41,200 nucleotides of DNA from Acidobacteriota bacterium. Lineage in GTDB: Bacteria; Acidobacteriota; Thermoanaerobaculia; Multivoradales; Multivoraceae. The notes under the pieces were generated by a model. It made no database searches, was not told the DNA's origin, and saw only the letters and a program-made list of their open reading frames with translations. Positions 35,730-41,200 of this stretch are shown here, in pieces. Location of the stretch: NCBI GenBank assembly GCA_026708285.1, contig JAPOVF010000026.1:1-41200 (forward strand). The letters run 5' to 3'. The position numbers were made by a program, and so were the translations under genes. Position 1 is the stretch's first letter. The number at the start of each line of letters is the position of its first letter.

Positions 35730-36329
35730 ATGGAAATTCCGTACACGGTAGAAGCCCACCCCGAAACGGGCCTCAACAACGGCAAGATCGGGATCTGGCT
35801 GTTCCTGACCTCGGAGGTCATGCTGTTCGGCGCGCTGTTCGCCACCTTCATCATGCTCCGCCTGGGGTCCGACGGGCAGTGGGCTCACATGCAGGAAGAG
35901 GCGGAGCTGAACATCCCACTGGCGACGATCAACACGATCGTGCTGATCGCCTCCAGTCTGACGATGGTGATGGCCTGGGCGTCCCTGATGCGCGGGCAGT
36001 TGGGCCGGTTCAAGCTCTTCGGGTGGGCCACCGTCGGCTGCGGCGGCATCTTCCTGGTCATCAAGTACTTCGAGTACACGGCGAAGTTCGCGCACGACCA
36101 CTTTCCGTCGTCGAACACCTACCTGGCGATCTACTTCACGATGACGGGCCTGCACGCCCTGCACGTGATCGGCGGCATGGCCTGGAACGCCTACTTCACC
36201 GGGCCGGGGTCGAAGCTGTTCCACACCAACCGGCAGTGGTTGACCGACCGGGTCGAGCACTCGGGGCTGTTCTGGCACTTCGTCGACCTCGTCTGGATCT
36301 TCCTCTTCCCCGTCTTCTACCTCCTGTAG
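35730..36329 (+). CDS. coxC: Cytochrome c oxidase subunit III
   Basis: 199 residues with five transmembrane helices, the short bacterial form. Family motifs: IGIWLFLTSEVMLFGALFA, with the conserved Glu at the lipid-facing site, FEYTAKF, YFTMTGLHALHVIGGMAW, and EHSGLFWHFVDLVWIFLFPV. It stabilises subunit I and keeps the proton-uptake path active. It starts 21 bases after the coxA stop, in the same operon. The ATG has only a weak GAG-containing ribosome-binding site. Confidence 0.95.
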   Translation: MEIPYTVEAHPETGLNNGKIGIWLFLTSEVMLFGALFATFIMLRLGSDGQWAHMQEEAELNIPLATINTIVLIASSLTMVMAWASLMRGQLGRFKLFGWATVGCGGIFLVIKYFEYTAKFAHDHFPSSNTYLAIYFTMTGLHALHVIGGMAWNAYFTGPGSKLFHTNRQWLTDRVEHSGLFWHFVDLVWIFLFPVFYLL

Positions 36330-36382
36330 GGCATGGCCCGACCGTCTTCATCCGATAGCTACCCTGGAGCGACTTGCAGCCC

Positions 36383-36712
36383 ATGAGTGACCACGCCGAT
36401 CTCGACAAGACCGTCCGTACGTACATCCTGGTGTTCGTCGCCCTGATGGTGGGCACCCTGGCCACGGTCGGCGCGTACTACCTTGACGTTTCCGTACCGG
36501 TGGCCCTGACGATCGGTCTGTTCATCGCCACTGTCAAGGCGTCCCTCGTCGCCTGCTTCTTCATGCACCTGATCGACGAGAAGAGAGTCATCTACTGGGC
36601 TCTGGCGCTGACGGGAGCGTTCCTCGTTGCCTTGGTGGCCCTGCCACTGCTGACCTCGGTGATCGACCAGCTCGGACACTTCACCTCCGGTGGAGGCGCC
36701 GAGCCGCACTGA
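36383..36712 (+). CDS. Cytochrome c oxidase subunit IV (CtaF-like)
   Basis: 109 residues with three transmembrane helices (about 14-32, 38-58 and 68-88). It has the family pattern of bacterial subunit IV: VALTIGLFIATVKASLVACFFMHL, then VIYWALALTGAFLVALVALPLL. The ATG at 36383 is used; TTG 36374 is in frame and has GGAG four bases upstream, so three extra residues are possible. Its position after subunit III is the usual one. Confidence 0.88.
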   Translation: MSDHADLDKTVRTYILVFVALMVGTLATVGAYYLDVSVPVALTIGLFIATVKASLVACFFMHLIDEKRVIYWALALTGAFLVALVALPLLTSVIDQLGHFTSGGGAEPH

Positions 36713-36719
36713 TCGAACC

Positions 36720-37247
36720 ATGAACCTGAAGGTCATCCACATCGTCTTTGTGGGCAGCGCCGTTCTGCTGGCGTTGTTCTTCGGCGGCTGGTGCCTCGCC
36801 CAGGGCGGCGGCTACGGGGTGGGCGCCTTCCTGTCCTTCGCGGTCGCGGCCGCGCTGGTCTGTTACGGCGTCTGGTTCTGGCGCAAGATCACGACGCCCG
36901 AAGAGGAGTGGGCCCGCCGCCGCAAGCTGTTCCGCACGATCCCGGTCGTCGCCGCGGCCTGGCTGTTCGCTTCCGAGCCCGCTGCCTGGGCCTGCAGGGC
37001 CTGCTACGGCGGCCTGGGAGACGAGGGCGTCAGCGGAGGCATCTTTGGCGGGGGCGGGGGCGGCGGAATGCTCGATGCCGCGCGCGCCGGCGCCTGGTTC
37101 CTGCTCGGCGCGGTGTTCGCGATGCAGGTTGCCTTCGTTCTCTTCTTTCTCTATCTCCGGCGCCGGGCGCGCCGTTTCCGCGAGTACTCTCAGAAAGAAC
37201 CCGTGCCACCCTGGTGGAGCACAGTCGAGGAGCCTCTCAAGTCATGA
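36720..37247 (+). CDS. Membrane protein of unknown function in the oxidase operon
   Basis: 175 residues. Three to four hydrophobic helices are seen: about residues 5-25, 33-53, a weaker one near 73-89, and 118-145. Between the third and the last lie ACRACYGGLG (a CxxC pair) and a long Gly-rich loop (GGIFGGGGGGGM). The C-terminal tail is basic, then PPWWSTVEEPL. I do not recognise the family. Placed between subunit IV and subunit II and overlapping coxB by ATGA, it is probably an oxidase accessory or assembly protein; the CxxC could bind copper or be a redox pair, but this is only a suggestion. Confidence 0.8.
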   Translation: MNLKVIHIVFVGSAVLLALFFGGWCLAQGGGYGVGAFLSFAVAAALVCYGVWFWRKITTPEEEWARRRKLFRTIPVVAAAWLFASEPAAWACRACYGGLGDEGVSGGIFGGGGGGGMLDAARAGAWFLLGAVFAMQVAFVLFFLYLRRRARRFREYSQKEPVPPWWSTVEEPLKS

Positions 37248-38050
37248 TGGATGCCATGTTCCCGGTGGCTGCTTCCGAGCACGCCGGTGCGATCGACAAC
37301 ATGATCGACGCGGTGCACTACCTGATGCTCGCGCTCTTCATCGCCTGGGGCGTGTTCTTCCTCTACACGCTGATGCGCTTCCGGGCCGGCCGGAACCCGA
37401 AGGCGGACTACGTGGGCGTCAAGAGCAAGGCGAGCACGGTTGGCGAGGTTCTGGTCGCGATCGCCGAAGGCATTCTCCTGCTCGGCTTCTCGATCCCGAT
37501 GTGGGCGGAACGGGTGGACGAAGTGCCTGACGAGTCCGATGCGACGGTCGTCCGCGTCGTGGCCCAGCAGTTCGCGTGGAACGTGTGGTACCCGGGCGCC
37601 GACGGCGAGTTCGGTGCGGCGGACGTGAACCTGGTCGACGAGGCGACGAACCCGATCGGCCTCGACCGTAGCGACGAGCACGGCGCCGACGACATCTGGA
37701 CGGTCAACCAGTTGCACCTGCCGGTCGACAAGGCGGCGATCATCCACCTGTCGTCCAAGGACGTGATCCACAGCTTCAACCTGCCGAACATGCGGATCAA
37801 GCAGGACGCCATCCCCGGGCTGTCGATTCCGGTGTGGTTCGTCCCCACGAAGACGACCGCCCAGATCCGGGAAGAGACGGGCAATCCCGACTACGTCTAC
37901 GAGATCGCCTGCGCCCAGCTCTGCGGCAACAGCCACTACTCGATGCGCGGCTTCCTGACCGTCCACACCGAGGAGGAGTTCCAGGCCTGGCTCGACGAAG
38001 AGGCGTCCTACCTCGGCGACAGCGGCGAAGACGACTTCTTCAACTTCTAG
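37244..38050 (+). CDS. coxB: Cytochrome c oxidase subunit II with CuA site
   Basis: 268 residues. Two transmembrane helices (about residues 21-43 and 63-85) precede a periplasmic cupredoxin domain. The CuA ligands are present: His in DVIHSFNLP, and the run CAQLCGNSHYSM giving both Cys, the second His and the Met. FAWNVWYPG holds the Trp of the electron entry. It stops soon after the CuA domain, with an acidic end; there is no fused cytochrome c, so this is not a caa3-type subunit and needs an external donor. The gene order places II last, which is less common than II-I-III. ATG 37244 overlaps the preceding TGA. Confidence 0.96.
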   Translation: MMDAMFPVAASEHAGAIDNMIDAVHYLMLALFIAWGVFFLYTLMRFRAGRNPKADYVGVKSKASTVGEVLVAIAEGILLLGFSIPMWAERVDEVPDESDATVVRVVAQQFAWNVWYPGADGEFGAADVNLVDEATNPIGLDRSDEHGADDIWTVNQLHLPVDKAAIIHLSSKDVIHSFNLPNMRIKQDAIPGLSIPVWFVPTKTTAQIREETGNPDYVYEIACAQLCGNSHYSMRGFLTVHTEEEFQAWLDEEASYLGDSGEDDFFNF

Positions 38051-38057
38051 GAGCTTG

Positions 38058-38091
38058 CGCCGTGGAACGGAGCGAAGCGAGTTCCACGGTG
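38058..38091 (+). terminator. Hairpin after coxB, likely terminator
   Basis: A perfect nine-base-pair stem CCGTGGAAC...GTTCCACGG (38060-38068 with 38081-38089) with a twelve-base loop, extended by two further pairs across one mismatch. It begins about eight bases after the coxB stop. There is no T-run, so termination may need Rho or be weak; a role in mRNA 3' end stability is possible. Confidence 0.55.
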
Positions 38092-38160
38092 CATGGTGCT
38101 AGATAGGTGGGGGCTGGGGCCAAACACGGAGCCCGCGACGGGTTTGGCGGCGCTGACGGA

Positions 38161-39543
38161 ATGCCCGATTGGGGGCGCCGGGATCTGCTGAAGGCGGCCT
38201 GGGTAGGGCCGGCGGCGACCGCTGCCGCGCTTCGCGCCCGAGCCGCGACAGCCCAGGATGCGGCTGGCGGACAGGCCTCCACGGAGCAGGACGGCGCGGC
38301 GGTCGAGGCGTACCGCGCAGGTTTCGCCGCGCCTCCACTCGAGCGGGTGCGGATCGGCTTCGTTGGCGTCGGTCTGCAGGGTGGCAGCCACGTGCGCAAC
38401 TTCCTGCGCATCGAGGGAGTCGACGTCGTGGCGGTCTGCGACATCGACGAGCCCCGCGCCGAGGAGGTGGCCTCGTGGGTCGTCGACGCGGACAACGAGC
38501 CGCCGGATCTCTACACGCGAGGCGAGACGGACTTCAAGCGGCTCTGCGAGCGCGACGACGTCGATCTGGTCTTCAACTCGACGCCGTGGCGGTGGCACGT
38601 GCCGGTGTGCGTCGAGGCGATGGAGGCGGGCAAGCACACGGCGGTCGAGGTGCCGGCCGCGATCACGCTCGAAGGTTGCTGGCGGCTCGTCGAGACCGCC
38701 GAACGAACCGCCCGCCACTGCGTGATGATGGAGAACTGCAACTACGGCCGCAGCGAGATGATGGTCCTGAACATGGTGCGCCAGGGCCTGCTGGGCGACC
38801 TTCTTCACGGCGAAGCGGCCTACATTCACGATCTGCGGTCGATCAAGTTCTCCGACGCGAACGAGGGGCTGTGGCGGCTTCAGCACTCGGTCGAACGCAA
38901 CGCGAACCTCTACCCGACGCACGGCCTTGGGCCCGTAGCCCAGTGCATGGACATCAACCGGGGCGACTGCTTCGAGTACCTCGTCTCGCTGTCGAGCCCC
39001 GCCAAGGGGCTGGCGCTCTACGCGGCGGAGCGCTTCGGCGCCGACGATCCGCGCGCCAGGGTCCGCTACGCCCTCGGCGACATGAACTCGAGCCTGATCC
39101 GAACGCGGCGCGGTCGCAGCATCCTGCTGCAACACGACACGACGACTCCGCGGCCGTACAGCCGGCTGAACCTGGTGCAGGGCACGCGCGGCGTGTTCGC
39201 GGGCTTCCCGGACCGCATCTTCATCGAAGGCGAGGCCGAAGGGCACGAGTGGAGCGATGTCGAGCCTTACCGCGAGCGGTTCGACCATCCGCTGTGGGCC
39301 TGGCACGCGGCCGACGCCGAGGGCGCCGGCCACGGCGGGATGGACTATTTCGAGGACTACCGGCTTGTGCGCTGCCTCCTCGACGGCACGCCGACGGACA
39401 TGGACGTCTACGACGCGGCGGCGCTGTCGGCGCCCGTCGAACTGAGCGAGCTTTCAGTGGCTCGGGGCAGCGAGCCCGTCGAGTTTCCGGATTTCACCCG
39501 CGGCGCGTACCGGACCCGGCTACCTCTGGGGATCGTGGCCTGA
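38161..39543 (+). CDS. Tat-exported Gfo/Idh/MocA oxidoreductase, GH109-like
   Basis: 460 residues. The ATG at 38161 puts a Tat signal at the N-terminus (WGRRDLLKAAW, then a hydrophobic Ala-rich run), so the folded protein with bound cofactor goes to the periplasm. The Rossmann loop is VRIGFVGVGLQGG. YPTHGLGPVAQCMDINRGD closely matches the signature of family GH109, whose members use tightly held NAD to hydrolyse alpha-N-acetylgalactosaminides by a redox mechanism. Other substrates are possible. The glycosyltransferase gene overlaps its stop, so a link to surface glycans or glycan salvage is plausible. Confidence 0.87.
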   Translation: MPDWGRRDLLKAAWVGPAATAAALRARAATAQDAAGGQASTEQDGAAVEAYRAGFAAPPLERVRIGFVGVGLQGGSHVRNFLRIEGVDVVAVCDIDEPRAEEVASWVVDADNEPPDLYTRGETDFKRLCERDDVDLVFNSTPWRWHVPVCVEAMEAGKHTAVEVPAAITLEGCWRLVETAERTARHCVMMENCNYGRSEMMVLNMVRQGLLGDLLHGEAAYIHDLRSIKFSDANEGLWRLQHSVERNANLYPTHGLGPVAQCMDINRGDCFEYLVSLSSPAKGLALYAAERFGADDPRARVRYALGDMNSSLIRTRRGRSILLQHDTTTPRPYSRLNLVQGTRGVFAGFPDRIFIEGEAEGHEWSDVEPYRERFDHPLWAWHAADAEGAGHGGMDYFEDYRLVRCLLDGTPTDMDVYDAAALSAPVELSELSVARGSEPVEFPDFTRGAYRTRLPLGIVA

Positions 39544-40577
39544 GAGTCGCCTACCTGCTGCCTGGCGCCGCCCTCTATGGAGGCGTCAAGGTCGTGCTGC
39601 AGCACGCCCGGGCGCTCCGGGGCCTTGGAGTCGATGCGACCGTCCACTCGCCCGATTCGTGTCCCAACTGGTTCGACGGGGCCGACACCTTGTACCGGCA
39701 GGTTGGGGCGCTGGATCGGCGATCGCTGCCGGGGGTCGAGGTTGCGGTGGGGACGTTGGCGCCGACGGTCGCTCCGGCGATCGAAGTGGCCGGACGGCTC
39801 GCGTGCCACCTGTGCCAGGGGTACGAGCCGGGTCACGAAACCTTGACGGTGGCCGAACGCGAGGGGATGCGAGCCGCGTACGAGTTGCCGGCTCGCAAGC
39901 TGGTCGTGTCGCCGCACCTCGCCCGTACCATCCACGATCGACACGGCGTAGTGGCCGAGTGGATTCCGCAGCCCTTCGAGCCGGACTTGTTCCGGCCGCC
40001 GCCGAGGGAGCGAATCGACGACGGCCGGCTACGGGTTCTCGTCACTGGGCACTGGGCGCTCGAGGTGAAGGGGGTCGCCTGGTGCCTTCGGGCGCTGCGT
40101 CCGCTCTTCGAGCGCAGCGGGCACCGTCTCGACCTGGTGCGCCTATCGCTCGATGCGGATGCCGCAGAACTCGCCTTCTGGCCCGAGGCGGAGAGGCACC
40201 GTCACGTTCCGCCCGCTGAGGTCCCTGCACTGATCCAGGGTGTCGACCTGTGCATCGGACCCTCGTCCCCTCTCGAGGGCTTCGGCTTGCTCGCGCTCGA
40301 AGCGATGGGCTGCGCCCGTCCTTGCGTTCTGACGGACATTCCCTCCCACCGCGACCTCGATCCGGAAGACCGGGCCTCGATCAAGGTGCCGTTCGGCGAC
40401 GCGGAGGCGCTTCGAGGCGCGGTGGAGCACCTTTGGCGTGACCGGGACCTGCGCCGCCGGCTCGGTCTGGCGGGGCGGGCGATCGCCGAGACCTACACGG
40501 AACGCCGCACCGGTGAAGCGCTGCTGCGGGCCTTTGGCGACGACCTGGAGGGGGGGCCGCAGGTGGCTGCTAGGTGA
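39540..40577 (+). CDS. Glycosyltransferase, GT4-like
   Basis: 345 residues. The N-terminus reads (L)RVAYLLPGAALYGGVKVV, matching the Gly-rich start of GT-B enzymes. The C-terminal domain has SSPLEGFGLLALEAMGC, the GT4 E-x7-E donor-binding motif, then RPCVLTD. The donor sugar and acceptor are unknown; it is cytoplasmic or on the inner membrane surface. The only start that keeps the conserved N-terminus is CTG at 39540-39542, overlapping the TGA of the previous gene (CTGA); no ATG, GTG or TTG is in frame nearby. Its 3' end overlaps the convergent methyltransferase by eight bases. Confidence 0.87.
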   Translation: MRVAYLLPGAALYGGVKVVLQHARALRGLGVDATVHSPDSCPNWFDGADTLYRQVGALDRRSLPGVEVAVGTLAPTVAPAIEVAGRLACHLCQGYEPGHETLTVAEREGMRAAYELPARKLVVSPHLARTIHDRHGVVAEWIPQPFEPDLFRPPPRERIDDGRLRVLVTGHWALEVKGVAWCLRALRPLFERSGHRLDLVRLSLDADAAELAFWPEAERHRHVPPAEVPALIQGVDLCIGPSSPLEGFGLLALEAMGCARPCVLTDIPSHRDLDPEDRASIKVPFGDAEALRGAVEHLWRDRDLRRRLGLAGRAIAETYTERRTGEALLRAFGDDLEGGPQVAAR

Positions 40578-41200
40578 AGATCGAGACGTAGAAGCCGGCC
40601 GTGGCCAGGCTCTCGCGGTCGGGCGCCATCGACGCGGGCAGCGCGTCGATCCGGGGCGGCAGAGGAGTCGTCTGGGCGTCGATCCGGTAGCGGTCGAAGC
40701 CGGCCGCATGCAGCCAGTCCTCGAGCGTGCGGCGGGTGAAGAAGCGGACGTGGGTGGCGCAGAGGAGTCCCATGGGGATGTAGTCCCACCTCCCGGCGAC
40801 CAGGTCCTCGACCACCGAGTAGTGGCCGACGTTTGGCACCGAGAACACCATTCGTCCGCCGGGACGAAGCCAGCCGGCGGCCCGTTCGAGGAACGCCTGG
40901 CCGTCGGTCAGGTGTTCGAACAGCTCGAAGGCGACGATCGCGTCGAAGGTCTCTCCGGGTTCCACGGCCTGAACATCACCCCGGATCACCCGGTCGAGCC
41001 GGCTCTCCGCCGCGCGTGCCGCTTCGGGATTCAGTTCGATGCCGACGGTGTGGCAGCCGAAACGCTCGCTGATCAGGGCCGCGGTCGCGCCACGGCCGCA
41101 GCCGACCTCCAGGACGGAGGATTCGGGTCCAAGGTCCGGGGGCAAGAGCGGCAGGACATCGGCACGTTCGCCGCCGTAGTAGTCGATGAACTCGTAGCAG
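40570..41200 (-). CDS. Class I SAM-dependent methyltransferase, 5' end beyond the window
   Basis: At least 210 residues are visible; the start lies outside. SAM-binding motif I is VLEVGCGRGATAALI, with IELNPEA at the end of beta2, then RGDVQAVEP and FDAIVAFELFEHL (motif II) and LRPGGRMVFSVPNVGH (motif III). The upstream YEFIDYYGGERADVLPLLP fits small-molecule or glycan methyltransferases of the UbiG/WecE-neighbour type. With the adjoining glycosyltransferase it may modify a surface polysaccharide; this is inferred. The stop is TAG at 40570-40572. Confidence 0.87.
   Translation of the reverse strand, partial: CYEFIDYYGGERADVLPLLPPDLGPESSVLEVGCGRGATAALISERFGCHTVGIELNPEAARAAESRLDRVIRGDVQAVEPGETFDAIVAFELFEHLTDGQAFLERAAGWLRPGGRMVFSVPNVGHYSVVEDLVAGRWDYIPMGLLCATHVRFFTRRTLEDWLHAAGFDRYRIDAQTTPLPPRIDALPASMAPDRESLATAGFYVSIFT

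Noticed and set aside
37244-38050. caa3-type subunit II with fused cytochrome c
   Set aside because: The protein stops soon after the CuA domain and has no CxxCH.

Overview
The window is 41.2 kb of G+C-rich bacterial chromosome (roughly two thirds G+C by eye), densely packed with genes on both strands. No rRNA, tRNA, CRISPR array, phage or transposase gene was found. An SMC condensin, a pyrR-pyrB-pyrC cluster, a TonB-dependent receptor, alternative complex III genes next to an A-type cytochrome oxidase, and many secreted redox proteins point to a free-living or host-associated aerobic Gram-negative bacterium. An Acidobacteriota-like lineage is my best guess; this is inference from gene content, not a placement.

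Layout. 1-5.7 kb: a partial alpha/beta hydrolase and a secreted protein of unknown function; a GST; a GNAT / exonuclease III / sulfotransferase operon coupled by 4-base start-stop overlaps; and an NAD-dependent reductase. Two copies of a 178-bp inverted-repeat element (2076-2253 and 5742-5919) lie 25 bases after stop codons. 5.8-11.2 kb: a two-haem cytochrome c, a decayed PQQ dehydrogenase, and a 1223-residue protein that joins a signal peptide, an EF-hand pair, an esterase and a complete TonB-dependent receptor in one reading frame. 11.2-16.2 kb: an RND efflux pump with its adaptor and a GbsR-type regulator behind a recognisable promoter and operator. 16.3-18.2 kb: a TMEM220-like membrane protein and a cytochrome c / copper monooxygenase, flanked by small double-hairpin repeats. 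18.2-24.6 kb: smc, and divergent pyrRBC. 24.7-28.8 kb: an SDR, a TcuA-like flavoprotein, an M23 protein and a HAD phosphatase. 28.8-38.1 kb: a respiratory block with actC-actD-actF, two cupredoxin-like proteins, and cytochrome oxidase subunits I, III, IV and II. 38.1-41.2 kb: a GH109-type oxidoreductase, a glycosyltransferase and a partial methyltransferase.

How the genes work together. The respiratory block looks like a quinol-to-oxygen chain. ActC/D/F belong to a quinol oxidoreductase whose haem and Fe-S subunits (ActA, ActB, ActE) are not at this locus. The oxidase has a CuA subunit II without a fused cytochrome. Two blue-copper-like proteins flank the act genes and are candidate electron carriers between the complexes. 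The strongest candidates for undescribed biology are the esterase-TonB receptor fusion, the 178-bp element whose outer stem differs at ten base pairs between copies yet stays paired in both, and the split complex III locus with its cupredoxin pair. A smaller theme is CTG initiation at CTGA overlaps in two genes.
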